Program-made: the position numbers and the translations under genes
Notes under the pieces: generated by a model
Database searches by the model: none
What the model was told of the DNA's origin: nothing
What the model saw: the letters and a program-made list of their open reading frames with translations, nothing else
Part shown: positions 1-10,047 of the stretch, piece after piece
Numbering within the stretch: position 1 is the stretch's first letter
Layout of the letters: each line of letters starts with the position of its first letter
Assembly (NCBI GenBank): GCA_003194525.1
Contig: NBIV01000080.1
Span: 124,001 to 188,000, forward strand
DNA: 64,000 bases
Origin: Gracilariopsis chorda
Lineage: Eukaryota > Rhodophyta > Florideophyceae > Gracilariales > Gracilariaceae
Direction: 5' to 3'

Positions 1-78
1 GCATCTCCGCGCCGGGAGGAGCGCGGGAGATGCCGGGGTCGCGGCTTGGCAAGACATTGTACACGTGTATGTGTCACA
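1..78 (-). repeat. 3' LTR of Copia-1 (first 78 bases)
   Basis: Direct repeat of 7065-7142 with a handful of substitutions. The shared end is gtgtcaca on the plus strand, reading TGTGAC on the element's own strand, the expected TG start of an LTR. The rest of the LTR lies left of the window. Confidence 0.8.
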
Positions 79-89
79 CCCTCCCTGTT
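79..89 (-). other. Polypurine tract of Copia-1
   Basis: Read on the minus strand this is a purine-rich stretch (AACAGGGAGGG within 79-92) directly abutting the TG start of the 3' LTR at 78. This is where plus-strand DNA synthesis is primed in LTR elements. Its position fixes the LTR boundary. Confidence 0.65.
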
Positions 90-694
90 CTCGTCAAACC
101 GTAGAAGACGAGAAGTACAAATCACTGGGAGTGCGCGTTGCGCTGGGCGTGAGCGCGTGCGGCGGCGGCTCGACAGCAAAAACGGCAGCTGCATTGCGAC
201 AAAGGCGCTACGAGCTAGTGCGGCGAAAGGTGGCCTGCAGAAGGCAGCGCAGCGCGGCGAGCGCGGGTGAGGGAGAATGTGCGGCTGTGACGCCCTGGGG
301 GGCGTGGAGGTGGGCGAGGTCTGGGGAGTTGGACGGCGACATGTTTGTGGAGAAGGGCTGGGGTTGGGAGAGAAGGTAGGCTCCGTGCAGGAAGCGGTGG
401 AGGCTTTGTGCAGCAGTAAAGGTTCTGCACGGGATGGTTCGGTTGTTTGACAGCTGTGGCACCGTTATGGATGGGGGTGAAAGCGACGTGGTTTTGGCAT
501 ATTTGGGGTCGCACCGGCGGCGACAGAAGCATTTCAGCATTGCAACTCCGCTAGATCCGAGGGACCATAGTCGATAGAGCGTCCTCGCAAAGAGCGCGTC
601 AATCTACAGATTGCTCTGGGCTCTGGAGGGCGTTCGAAGGCGCGCTTAATGCTAACCTCCTTTTTGCGCTAGGCTCCCCTTGTTTTTGATCGTG

Positions 695-2092
695 ATGCAG
701 GTGAAGTTTTTGGTGGAGAAGAATTTCGACGCGCGTATTGATCCTGATAGAGGAAGTCCGTATCAGTTCAAGAAGAAGAAGTTAGCGACGGTCGCGCGTG
801 GCGCAAAGGGGAGTTGTGCAGGAGTAGATGTACGAGACTTGGGGGACGTAGTACGTCGTCGTGCAGAAAAATATGTTGCTCAGAGAAGGATAAACGCCAC
901 TTTTCTTCTTGAATCTCCGTCAACAGAAAAGGGTGGTTCTGAATGGACTGTGGCTGAAATCGTGTCAATCACTAGGGGTGACGATCGTGGGCGTGTGCGA
1001 TTCCTTTTGGAACATGTCGATGGTCGGCATCGGGTTGTGAGGCAGGCAAATCTGCTGACTACAGCAGGGAGGGCCATACTTAACTGGTGTGTGGCACGCC
1101 CAAATGCGTCCTTAGATCACGAAACGGCGTTGCGTTGGGGCTTGTACCACGATGAGGTTAGTGGGGAAGAATGGAGTGCAGACGCTGTTGTTTTTGTTCC
1201 GCATGACACTATTCTCCGATCGGCTCAAGGAGTGCGTTGCGTTCAAGGCCCTGCGTATTATGCACGCAATCACGACGAACCGCATTGGGGTTGACATGAA
1301 GTACGGCTGCACACGCTGGATGGGCCAAGTTTGTACAACGCGCTTGGTCAGGCCGGGATCTGGAAAGGTGGTACACAGTTTTCGCTGCAGTATGACTCAT
1401 TGACCGACGCAAACCAGATTGTGCCTCGAGCGGTTCCTAGGGCAATTGATGCTTTGGATGAATATTGCTTGCAGCACCCCTTTGTACCTGTGCGTGTTTC
1501 GAGTCCTGGTGCTCGCGCTGCAACTCCAGACACAGATCCATTTCTACTGAAAGAGGATCGAATGCTAATTTGCAACACAAATGTGTTGTGCTTACAAGCG
1601 TCACTTTGTAACGCGATTGCGCTTATGATTAGCGAGGAGTCTGCAACGGAAGTGATGCTCAAAGAGGCTCTACCACCGATGTTGTCTTTTGTAAGCGCTG
1701 CACAATGGACTAACACGCACGCAAAGTGGGTGATTCTAAATCGTGTCCGCTTTGGCGCTGAACATTGTGAGAGTACGCTTGAATGGTTGGTAGCCCAATC
1801 AAGTGGTGTCTTTCTTGTGAGGCTGCGCGCGCGAAACTTGGATCAGGTTGTATGCGTTGACGCGACGCGGCGCATGATTTTGGATTCTGTCGAGCAGTTT
1901 CCAATGAGCTTGAGCGTGAAAGCACTGAGATGCTGTGTTGGTAGTGCTGATCGATTTGAACGTGTGATAGAGGTCCGCAAAGTGGAAGAGCTGCGTCGAT
2001 CCAGTGAAGGAAACCGATGTTCGTCGAAACGTCGTCATTGCAAACGACGAAAGGTAGGGTTAGGCGAGGGAGGTTACAAAAACTTGCAATGA
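695..2092 (+). CDS. Antisense accessory ORF of Copia-1: chromodomain-like protein with a possible cysteine-peptidase-like C-terminus
   Basis: One plus-strand reading frame, opposite to gag-pol, fills the interval between the RNase H end (2110) and the 3' LTR. It is interrupted by a single in-frame TGA at 1292-1294; the frame continues unchanged to 2092, about 465 codons in all. The first ATG is at 695. Roughly residues 83-132 (about 941-1090) read like a chromodomain: a WTVAEI strand, a GRVRFLLEHVDG core and an ANLL segment followed by a helix ending in Trp. The second half has a QASLCNAI segment and a later VVCVDATRRMILDS segment, an arrangement that recalls papain-fold peptidases of transposons. 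No catalytic His is evident there, so that part is a weak guess. The C-terminus is a basic KRRHCKRRKV tract like a nuclear signal. It could be a captured gene, a retrotransposon accessory protein or a nested element. Confidence 0.5.
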
Positions 2093-2109
2093 CGAAATAT
2101 ATAAAACTT

Positions 2110-3866
2110 TTAAACTTGCGGAACCTCGATAAACTTGAGCAAACTATCGGGAATTGCACCATCGTTCATAGATTTGTTGAGCATCTTGAACGCATGAGGA
2201 TTGATTTTCGTCAACGCTTCTGCAAGGTTAAGTGGAACTGGTATCCAACTTAGCTTGTTGATCTCGTTCGATTCGAACGAGTCTCGCAGGCGGGCGACTG
2301 TTGGTCTCAAACGATAATCCTTTTGTTAGTCGAGGGTAGATATCGTTGAGAACAATCCGTGCGAGTCCACCAACAGTTGCAGCATGAGTCTAGTGGTTTC
2401 ACTGTTCGAACTCATGACAGACGGGAGTACCTGTCCTAGGTGAATGGCCCTGTCCGCTGTGTGAGCAGCAGCAAGAATCTCTGCTCCTGCAGAGGAGAAG
2501 GAAACTCGTTGCTGCTTCGAGGTATGCCAATCTACATAGTGCTGGACTAGATTTCCGTCCGAATGGAAGAGCAGGCAGCATAGTGTGCCCGTTAGCCCAT
2601 AAGAGCCAGTGCCACTTGACGCATCGCTGAGTGCGACTATGGTGACCGGGACTCGGCCGGGAGTATACGGTTCGCTAAGTGAGCGGAAGGTGAGCTTGGG
2701 GTTTCAAGACTTCACGTGAACTAGAGCAGAGTTCAATTGAAGGATGTGTGAGACACGAAAACGTGACACGTTCTGTTGCATCTTGCTAGCAACAAGGGAT
2801 GTTTGAGGAAGGATGCCATGCTCTAGGAAGTTCAACTTCTCTTTCAACCTTTGGAAGTAGTGTAGTTCTTCCTTGGTGCATTGGGCGTCGTTTTCCTTTT
2901 TACGCCCGTGTGTCAACTCCATCGGCTTGATGGAGTCCACAAATTCTTCCATAGACACGCTTATGGAGAAGTCGGAATTTTGGCGAATGAACAGCCGGTT
3001 GGAGACTATATCCGACCCGGAGGTAAAACTTCCGACGTCGAACTTAGCGCTTACTGTTTCCCGGAAATGGGTGAGCGCCGAAGGCTTTCCGGCGAATATC
3101 ATGTCATCGACAACCTTGGCAAGCATCAACTGAAGTTCGGAGTCTTTCCACAGGAGAAAGATTTGGGGAACACCCGGGACGGACGCGAAACCTTGCTCAA
3201 GGAGCCATTCTTCAACGCAGAGCTGCCAGAGGCGGCCGGAGTCCACTAGTCCGTACGCCGGGGCCAGAAGTTTCCACACTTCATCTGTGTAGTGAGTCCA
3301 GCATCTTGGCGGGCGGACATATACATCTCTGTGGAGCTCGCCTGCTTGCAAGTACGCGGATTTAACATCGAGTGAGGTTAGTGTGAAGTGGAAGATTGAA
3401 GCGAGCGAAAGTAGTAGACGGATGGTTTGGAACTGCGCAGTTGAAGAATCGGATCGAAGGTCGTGCTTCTGGTTATCCTTGTTGCCATGAGGTACAAGCC
3501 TGCATTTGAGCTTGAGAGTGTTACTCTCGCCGTCATGCTTGATGACAAAAATTGGTGTGACGAGATGAGGTTTGCAGATGGTGGCAGAGAGCGTATCGAT
3601 ACAGGCTGGAAGGCCTTACGCTCGCAGTATGACTGCTTCTCCTTCTCGATAGCCTCGTCGAGCAACCACCTGGGCGCACATTGCAGCTTGTGCTCAGTAA
3701 GAGGCTCGTTCCCTAGGCATTCGTATAGCTCTCGGAGGATAGGTTGTTTGGCAGACGTTAGCTGAGCAGTTTGTGGCACTGGACTCTTCATTAGAGCGTA
3801 GTCTCCAATGCCTTTCGACAGGCAGCTGACTGGGCGCACGAGCTTGTTTTGCGTCAGATATTCCAT
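2110..3866 (-). pseudogene. Copia-1 reverse transcriptase and RNase H (frameshifted)
   Basis: Copies the element RNA into DNA in the virus-like particle. The RT core reads LKCRLVPHGNKD, then LDVKSAYLQ with the first catalytic Asp, AYGLVDSGRLW, and VVDDMIF as the [YF]xDD active-site box near 3075. RNase H follows with ALSDAS (about 2630) and a later LLVDSHG box, and ends with the copia-typical NLAEALTK motif before the terminator at 2110. Breaks seen: a frame change near 3590, an in-frame TGA at 2704-2706 and an in-frame TAA at 2326-2328. The frame is the same as integrase, separated only by a TGA at 3870-3872, so the original was one polyprotein. Confidence 0.85.
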
Positions 3867-3869
3867 GCT

Positions 3870-5012
3870 TCAATGATGGTCGTTCCTCTCGGCAAAATCG
3901 GTAAGGCCACGTTCGTCGTGTTCGAAGATGCTCGGTAGCTCCTCCGTTACTTGAAGGAGGTCATTGGTTGAATTGTCGTTTGGAGCAGGTGGAGTTGGAG
4001 ACTCGGGCGGAGGTTGCTCCCGTTCCTCCTTGGGGAACTCATGCCAGCCGAGTTCTATTCCTTCAATGTCACGGGGGAGGTTGGATCGTGGCTTTAGGCG
4101 GAAGTCTTCATATGCAACAGTGTGGCTGAAGCCTTTAAGGTTCTTCGTAGTAGACACAATTGCATAGTGAAAGTGCACCTCCTTCACGAATCCAGAGTAC
4201 CACTGGCCTCGTTTCGCTCCTTTCTTGAAGAAGTAGACGGCTGTCCCAGAAGATAGCAACGTCTGGTCGAGACTTTTCACATCTTTCGAACGCAGGAAGG
4301 TGTGAAGAGCGTGGCGGGCGGTCTTCTCGTGATACGCCTTTAATAGCTCCTCACTAACGGGGCTTTGATCAAGGCCCGGTAGAGCTGGACGGTAGCCCCG
4401 AGCCAGCTCAAAGCAGGAGAGGGATTTGGAGCCGAGCAGCGTATTCTTCAAGAAAACGGCGCGAGCCAAGATCTCCTGGTCTGAATGCACCGGCAAGCTG
4501 TTAGACGAAGCGAACCTGCGGTCCTTAAGGAGCCGCTGGGCCAGGTATCGAATCTCCTCGTGAGAGGATTTGGCTACTGCCGTTTTGCTGTGACGGCGTG
4601 CTGGCCTTGCAGAGTACTTGATGGAGTGAGACGCACACATGGTGGCGTATTCATCTGTGAAAAATTCGGGATCCCCGGAGATCTCTGCTGGGGGGGCGTT
4701 GACTGATATCCAGTGCACGACGAAGTTCCTAGAAGCTTCCTTCATCGTCCTCGAGAGCGATACAAACGCCGCGGAGAAGCCCGTTGCGGCATCCTTCATG
4801 TGGAGGATGGGAAGGTTCCCTAATTCGGCGATAAACATGAAGTCTACTTGTACATGCCCGTTGAAAGCCGTCAAAAGTCGAGCAAAGGATACCTTTCGAG
4901 AGGCAAGTGGCCTTCCCGTCGTGGCACATTGATGACATGATGAGAACGAGTCGGTTAATTGAGACTCGAGGGTCCTGGTAAGCACACCGTCCCTGTTACA
5001 AATTCTCTTCAT
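3870..5012 (-). CDS. Copia-1 integrase
   Basis: Inserts the element cDNA into chromosomes. A CHQC pair near residues 26-29 is the remainder of the zinc-binding module. The catalytic triad is visible as VQVDFMF (D57), SGDPEF (D114) and SSHEE (E152), a D-X37-E spacing. The long C-terminal part has the charged, proline-rich tail usual between copia integrase and RT (PPPESPTPPAPN). The ORF ends at a TGA that lies in frame with the RT reading frame just downstream, so the break is probably a point mutation rather than a natural end. The style resembles the GalEa/PyRE-like copia branch known from red algae and some animals, but I cannot test that here. Confidence 0.8.
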   Translation of the reverse strand: MKRICNRDGVLTRTLESQLTDSFSSCHQCATTGRPLASRKVSFARLLTAFNGHVQVDFMFIAELGNLPILHMKDAATGFSAAFVSLSRTMKEASRNFVVHWISVNAPPAEISGDPEFFTDEYATMCASHSIKYSARPARRHSKTAVAKSSHEEIRYLAQRLLKDRRFASSNSLPVHSDQEILARAVFLKNTLLGSKSLSCFELARGYRPALPGLDQSPVSEELLKAYHEKTARHALHTFLRSKDVKSLDQTLLSSGTAVYFFKKGAKRGQWYSGFVKEVHFHYAIVSTTKNLKGFSHTVAYEDFRLKPRSNLPRDIEGIELGWHEFPKEEREQPPPESPTPPAPNDNSTNDLLQVTEELPSIFEHDERGLTDFAERNDHH

Positions 5013-5062
5013 GTCCCTCGGAGGGAAGTGGTTGTACAGTGGAAACGCTTAGCGAAACGTTG

Positions 5063-5640
5063 TTAATTTTCGATGAGCTTTCGTGGAGACGAAGCGGTCT
5101 TTGTACGGGATAGGAGCGACTTGACCAAAGCGTTGCTGGATGGCACTAGCAGCAAATGTTTGCGCTTCGACAGGTCTGTTCCGTTATAATACGTCGGCAG
5201 GATGACAGGGCTCTCATTAGAGAGGACATCGACAGGGACCTGGATTCTATTTAGGCTCCCAAGCATGTCGCAATAAGACAGAACGTCTAGTCCAAGAAGA
5301 ATGGGGCAAGCGCCCTCTACGACGTAGAAGCGAATAGAGAATGAAACGTCGTTCTCGTCTTGACCACGAAGGATCCACCTGGCGAAGGTGGGCCTTGCGT
5401 CAGCGCAGTTCTCTCCAAAGCCATGGAGGAAGGGCTGGCAATCCAATTGTTGAAGGACGAGCTCCACCCCTAACGAAACGCAAAGGTGAGCTATAGCGTC
5501 AAGCCCGCCAATACTTTTCGGACAGCCGGGATCGATGACAGGATTTGGATCTTTGGAGAATGGGAGAAAATCTGAATAGGCTCCTTCCCCAGCAGTTAGA
5601 GATGACTGCGTTGTGAGGGGTTGGAGCCCTGGCGAAAAGC
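5063..5640 (-). CDS. Copia-1 aspartic protease region
   Basis: Would cleave the Gag-Pol polyprotein. The reading frame is open from within the end of gag (about 5640) to 5063 and contains PVIDPGCPKSIGGL near 5510-5550. This sits where retroelement proteases have D-[ST]-G; here the middle residue is Pro (DPGC). A downstream ILLGLDVLSYCDM segment matches the hydrophobic GxD strand near the end of retropepsins. The frame is -1 relative to gag and overlaps it by at least 45 bases, which suggests gag-pol is or was made by -1 frameshifting. The DPG triad is either family-specific or an inactivating change. Confidence 0.65.
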
Positions 5641-6909
5641 CCGGTAGCTTCTGTCCATCTTAGTATCCTTAGGATTGCTTCGTGGTTCTGCTTCGCTTCT
5701 GATCTTCTTGGTCAGGAAGCTAGGGCGCTTGCACATGGAATCTCCACGACAATGCCCTGGGTCACCACAGTCGTAGCAGAATTCGGGCTCCGGTCGGTTT
5801 CTGTTGCCCGAGAAACCTCGATTAGAAGGCAGTCTGCTATTGTTACTGCCACTGTTGCGAGGCATTTTCGCAGAGCGAGAGCTACGGTTGGGCTCGTTTC
5901 GCTTCTGAAAGGCTGCAAGAGCTTGTTGAACCCGTTGTCTGACCATGGTCTCTATGTCAGCCTTGTTGTAGGCCTTTTCGGACTTCTTGGGAGTGAAGGT
6001 GACATTCCTTATTACCTTTACCGCATCATCAAGGTTGAGCTTGCAGCGATCGCCGGTAGAGAACATTTCACGAGTGATTGACTGCTGGTTCGTCATCTCC
6101 GTTATGTAGTTGAACAGTTCGGAGTTGCGGTGTATGAGTTGACGAGCACCGTTAACCAAATCAGTGGCCTTGCGACGAACGGTATTAGCGTTGTCGGAGG
6201 GCTGTGGTGTGGCTTCGTCGTTCTCATAAGATTCAGTGATCTCCCGGATAAACGTCGGAAGTGATTCGTGAGAAGACTTGGACATGGATAATTCGGGTTC
6301 ACCTTCAGACCTCTGACGTGCTTCTGCTAAGGAGATAAGCTGAAGCTTTGCGTTAGTCAGGGTTTCCTCGCTAAGAATTGCATTGTTCAGAAGGGGGATT
6401 GCCAAGACTTCGCTAACTTGGGCGGACTTCGAAAGACCAACATACATCAGATGATCGGAAGCTAAACCTCGGAAGCGTGAGACAAAAACGCTAAGGTCCT
6501 CATTACGACGACGCTTACATTGAGTGACCTGATTGAAGGAAAATATCAGCCTAGTAACAACTGCAATAGGTGGGTCGATTGCAATAAGCTGCACAATCTG
6601 CCTAACTCCTTCAATTTGATCGTTCTGCTTGTAGTCGATGATTTTCTTGGCCTGTGCTTCATCCACGATAGATTTTTGTTCTCGGGGTAGTCCACGGTCG
6701 TACAAATGACGTGCAAGTGTAGCGTACACTGTTCTGTACATGCGATCCGTGCCGTTTTCAGCGGCAGCTTGAATGGTTTCCACCCAGCGAGTCACATCCC
6801 GACGATATTCTTGCAGATCGCCTTCTGGGTTAAACATCGGCGGATCAGTCGGTGCAAGCGGTTTAGAGGGCGTTGTGCCTGGGCCCATAACTATGGAAGG
6901 CTGAAACAT
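5596..6909 (-). CDS. Copia-1 Gag (capsid-nucleocapsid)
   Basis: Intact 437-residue ORF with an ATG at 6909, forming the structural protein of the particle. The N-terminal and central part is helical with an FSFNQVTQCKRRRNEDLSVF region, as in copia Gag. Near the C-terminus, about residue 380, is one zinc knuckle, CYDCGDPGHCRGDSMC. It fits C-X2-C-X4-H-X6-C, two residues longer than the standard last spacing. An SR/RN-rich basic stretch before the knuckle fits RNA binding. The ORF starts about 25 bases inside the putative LTR end and overlaps the protease frame (-1). It is the only undamaged gene of the element. Confidence 0.85.
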   Translation of the reverse strand: MFQPSIVMGPGTTPSKPLAPTDPPMFNPEGDLQEYRRDVTRWVETIQAAAENGTDRMYRTVYATLARHLYDRGLPREQKSIVDEAQAKKIIDYKQNDQIEGVRQIVQLIAIDPPIAVVTRLIFSFNQVTQCKRRRNEDLSVFVSRFRGLASDHLMYVGLSKSAQVSEVLAIPLLNNAILSEETLTNAKLQLISLAEARQRSEGEPELSMSKSSHESLPTFIREITESYENDEATPQPSDNANTVRRKATDLVNGARQLIHRNSELFNYITEMTNQQSITREMFSTGDRCKLNLDDAVKVIRNVTFTPKKSEKAYNKADIETMVRQRVQQALAAFQKRNEPNRSSRSAKMPRNSGSNNSRLPSNRGFSGNRNRPEPEFCYDCGDPGHCRGDSMCKRPSFLTKKIRSEAEPRSNPKDTKMDRSYRAFRQGSNPSQRSHL

Positions 6910-6931
6910 CGCTGGGTTTGGAGGGTTGGAT

Positions 6932-7142
6932 TGTCAGAGGCAAAAATGCGGGGGACCGAGAGGGACGTAATTCAACCGTCTTCCCTTGGCTGCCCGCTCC
7001 CCACGCCAGCGTCGTGCTGGCACTTCTTTATTTGTTTTTGGTAGCGCCCCTCAAAGGCTCCCTTGCACCTCCGCGCCGGGAGGAGCACGGGAGATGCCGG
7101 GGTCGCGGCTTGGCATGACAGTGTACACGTGTATGTGTCACA
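6932..7142 (-). repeat. 5' LTR of Copia-1 (inner boundary approximate)
   Basis: The outer end (7142) is set by the repeat shared with the left edge of the window. The inner end is uncertain because only 78 bases of the other LTR are visible. A CTCTGACA ending near 6932 would leave an LTR of about 210 bp and a leader of only about 20 bases before gag. No initiator-Met primer-binding site is evident. Confidence 0.5.
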
Positions 7143-8257
7143 GTGTCGATGGTGATACTTGATGGGATGGGTTGTGTGTGTAAGGTGCGAGATGCAAACG
7201 CTGTTGCTGTGGTGATGGTGGGGTCCGTCTGTTTCTCATATGGGTGGAATTCACTGGCTCTGATTTCTTGGTACATTTCATCACGGAGATTGAGCACGAC
7301 GATGTGGGTAAGCGAGGTCGCGTACATGTACCGTGCAGGATCTGCTCGGGGCTCGAGCTCTTGCTTCGGTGCATACTCGGGAATTGTTCCTAGCTGGCCG
7401 AAAGCGTATATATGTTCCAGTGATGGTCTGTGGTGATGCCACATGGAATAGGGTGATGTGTTGATGGAGGCGTGTTGCATTAGGTTATATATGAATATAG
7501 TGTCCCTAGCAACGTCTTGCCAGTACGTGTCATGTAGTCTGGCAGCACTGAGTAGAGCTCTCACTGACTCCATTATAGTGCGGTTTAGGCGTCCCACTAT
7601 GCCGTTCTCTTGGGGCTGATGTGGGGTACGAAGATGAAGGTAAACTCCGTGTTGGTCTTATATTTGGTGTATTGCGTTGGATTTATATTCTTTGGCGTTG
7701 TTACTTCTAAAATGCTTGGTTGGGTATCCCATGTGGTGGTGTATGTGCGTTAGTGATCGATCGATGTGCTCTGGTATCTGTTTTCTTGCTTGAAGAAAGT
7801 GAGCGAATAGGAATTTGCTGACAGCACATACTATTGAAGGCATGTAATTTTTACCATGCGCTTAGGTTGGTTTGATAGGCCCATAAGTGTCGGAACTAAC
7901 ATAGATGCCTGGGGAGTAATTGTGGAACTTCGGTTTGTGGGGAGATGGTAGTAGCTTAGCGTGGTTGCAGGCGCTGCATGTGAGGTGGACATCGCCGGGG
8001 AGTTGAGTAGGCATTGTGGGTAGCAGGCGGCGGGCGGCTGTAAGACTGAACTTGCGCAGATGGGTATGGTCTAACCGCAGATGCCGTTGGTGTGCACTGA
8101 CGTTCAATGATGGTGCGGATGGCTGTGTTGGGTTGATCAGTGTCAGAAGTAACTTTGTGGTGCTGCATGCGTGACGCTGTGTGGTGAATGTGGGAGGTTT
8201 GGCAGGACTGATGCTTGGTGGGGCGAGGGATGGCGGGTACGTGGGGTTTTGAAGCAT
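7143..8257 (-). pseudogene. Copia-2 gag-pre-integrase and integrase (truncated, frameshifted)
   Basis: At about 7870-8140 a reading frame carries LTCSACNHAKLLPSPHKP, the Cys pair and basic stretch at the junction of the gag-pre-integrase domain and the integrase core. Farther on, 7143-7597 contains MGRLNRTIMESVRALLSAA and NLMQHASINTSPY, the helix after the catalytic Glu and the following loop of copia integrases. The frame then runs directly into the LTR of Copia-1 at 7142. Several frame changes between these blocks show decay. Confidence 0.7.
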
Positions 8258-8940
8258 GGGGTGGTTGAGGATCTCGAGATTTTACATGTGGCTCTGGGGA
8301 TGGTGCGCGTTTTGCGGGCTGACACATGGCGAAGTATTGTTCCCCGCAGTTGGTATTGATTCCCGTTCCACGAGGCCATGGCAAAAAGTGCGGGGGGGGG
8401 GGGAACAGGTGGTGTCGAGGATGGCGCCATGTGTGACGATGAACGAGACTCTTTCGTATCTCCGAGCGAGGTCATGCACTGAGAGAAGAGATGATGACTT
8501 CCCAGCGCTAGCGATTTTATCTTTTTGTTCCTGTCCGTGCGGAGGTGCAGGGTTCCATGATGCGTGCAGCGAGTCGGCTGGTTTGTCACAGAGTGTGTCA
8601 GAAGGTCTGTGGTAGTGGGCTGCATTGTGGTCGTGTGCTTAATGAGATGTGTTGGATGTGCTCCACTGTCTAAGATGAATGTACCATTAGATTCCGTATC
8701 GGCTTCCGAGGTGATGTCTATCGGATTCGTCGGTGGTGATGGAGCTGATAGTTGTGGGGTGTACTGGCTGTGTTGTGGTAGTGCCTGATAGACATAGAGG
8801 TGCTTGTGGTAGGTCTGAGGTCCTGCATGCGCAAAGTTCGCCTGTGGTTTTGTGTTCCTGAATTCGGGATGGTTGGGGTTCCTGCACTGTTGATCGGTGT
8901 TAATGCACTTGTGTCCCGAGGCGTTGTGGTAGGAGCAAAG
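8258..8940 (-). pseudogene. Copia-2 zinc motif and aspartic protease (decayed)
   Basis: On the minus strand near 8880-8925 a frame reads CSYHNASGHKC followed by QQCRNPNHP, the Cys/His cluster common at the Gag end of copia elements. Farther on, FILDSGAHPTHLI (codons for DSGA at about 8659-8670) is the protease active site. The surrounding frames are broken, with His/Thr-rich low-complexity sequence. A run of 12 G at 8392-8403 lies inside the region. Confidence 0.6.
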
Positions 8941-8991
8941 TTGGTGATACGGGATTCGGCGCCAGAGAAAAGGTGGGCGGAAAATTTGATG

Positions 8992-9657
8992 TCACTGTAT
9001 GTATGGACCAAAGTGGACGCCATAGTACCCGGTTAGTCGTCGTGTTGCGGTTTGATGGGGCCCGGCATGGCTGGGTCGATATAGGCTGGCGAGTGATTTG
9101 TACACTCTTATGAAGCTATTGATTGTTTCGGGTTTGTTCGCTATGATGGGTGCGAGAATGGGGGTGACTGTGGCCGTACGTTTTAGCCCTGCGAGTATGA
9201 AATCTAGGGTGGTTTCCTCGTCTTCAATCCCCGGATATTTGGCGGGGACCATGCTTTGGCGCAGTTTTATGTGTTCCGCCAGATAAGTGTCGATTGTAGA
9301 TTCGGTTGTGTACTCAATATTCTCCGCCTCTGTCTTTAAAAACTGGTGATCTTCCTTAGTGGATTGGTTGATACGTTCCGTGATGCGTTGAGTTAGGTCT
9401 TGCGGCGATGGGTCTTCCTCCGGCACAAGTAGTAACCCGAAAATGTCTATGGGTACACTGCCGGGTACTGCGGCCGAAAGGCGATTCTGTTTGGTTGTAA
9501 AAGATTTGAGGGCCTGCGGCTCGGTTGCGGGTGGAGGATTGTCTTGCAGGTGGGGTAGTGCGTCGATAATTGCGCCGTATTTTTTTAATGCGAGATACGA
9601 AAGAGCATAGGTGGCGGTATCCAACTGCGGTATCTTCTGTGGTTTGTCGGGTTCCAT
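8992..9657 (-). CDS. Copia-2 Gag (capsid part)
   Basis: A 221-codon ORF with an ATG at 9657. It has the layout of copia (UBN2-type) Gag: a short N-terminus, a helical central part and a segment near residues 130-185 with IKLRQSMVPAKYPGIEDEET and LDFILAGLK, the position where these Gags have the loop before the second helical bundle. The frame breaks at 8992, just before the zinc motif, so the original protein was longer. Recognition rests on position and general pattern more than on a diagnostic motif. Confidence 0.6.
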   Translation of the reverse strand: MEPDKPQKIPQLDTATYALSYLALKKYGAIIDALPHLQDNPPPATEPQALKSFTTKQNRLSAAVPGSVPIDIFGLLLVPEEDPSPQDLTQRITERINQSTKEDHQFLKTEAENIEYTTESTIDTYLAEHIKLRQSMVPAKYPGIEDEETTLDFILAGLKRTATVTPILAPIIANKPETINSFIRVYKSLASLYRPSHAGPHQTATRRLTGYYGVHFGPYIQ

Positions 9658-10047
9658 GTCTGAGATGGGAGAGGTACGATGCTGGGTTGTGTCTGTAAGA
9701 GAGTGAGTATCGTTATGAGTAAGGATTGCGTTGATGTAGAGGTTCTTTATGTGTGGATCTTGTCATAGTTCTCGTCCTAGACGCCTTGCTTGCCGAGCTG
9801 TGAAGGAATCCGTGGTGACGCAAGGAAAGGGGGGGTTGGTGTGATGACTTGGTTTGGCGCAGCTAGCGTTTGCCCATAAGTTGTGAGTGTGAGGCACTGC
9901 CTCGTGACTTTACTTCTTCGTCGTCGTTTCGTGGCTTAAATACTCCTATTTTACTGTAGTGTGGTGTTTGACACGGAGCACGCGCTTTTGTAGGGCTACG
10001 CACCTCATCCGGCGCACGCGCTTTTCTGCCCCCGTTCTCATAGGGTG

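Larger units (their letters stand above)
1..7142 (-). mobile_element. Copia-1, Ty1/copia LTR retrotransposon (left end outside window)
   Basis: On the minus strand the order is 5' LTR, gag, protease, integrase, reverse transcriptase, RNase H, then an opposite-strand ORF, a purine tract and the start of the 3' LTR. Protease-integrase-RT order defines Ty1/copia. The 78 bases at the left edge match the 78 bases ending at 7142 with a few changes, so they are the two LTR starts; both begin TGTGACACATAC on the minus strand. Bases beyond 7142 are the integrase region of another copia element, so Copia-1 inserted into Copia-2. The target duplication cannot be checked because the left junction is off the window. 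Pol has a frameshift and several stops, so this copy is probably no longer autonomous. The 600 bases between 79 and 694 hold no convincing gene. Confidence 0.85.
7143..10047 (-). mobile_element. Copia-2, older Ty1/copia element truncated by Copia-1
   Basis: Minus-strand copia fragment containing gag (9657-8992), zinc motif, protease, gag-pre-integrase and integrase. It is cut at 7143 where Copia-1 inserted; its RT/RNase H would lie beyond the left window edge. Coding is broken by many frameshifts, so it is older than Copia-1. On the right it is bounded by the MULE inverted repeat. The stretch 9658-10047 should contain its leader and 5' LTR, but no second copy is available to define it. Confidence 0.75.
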
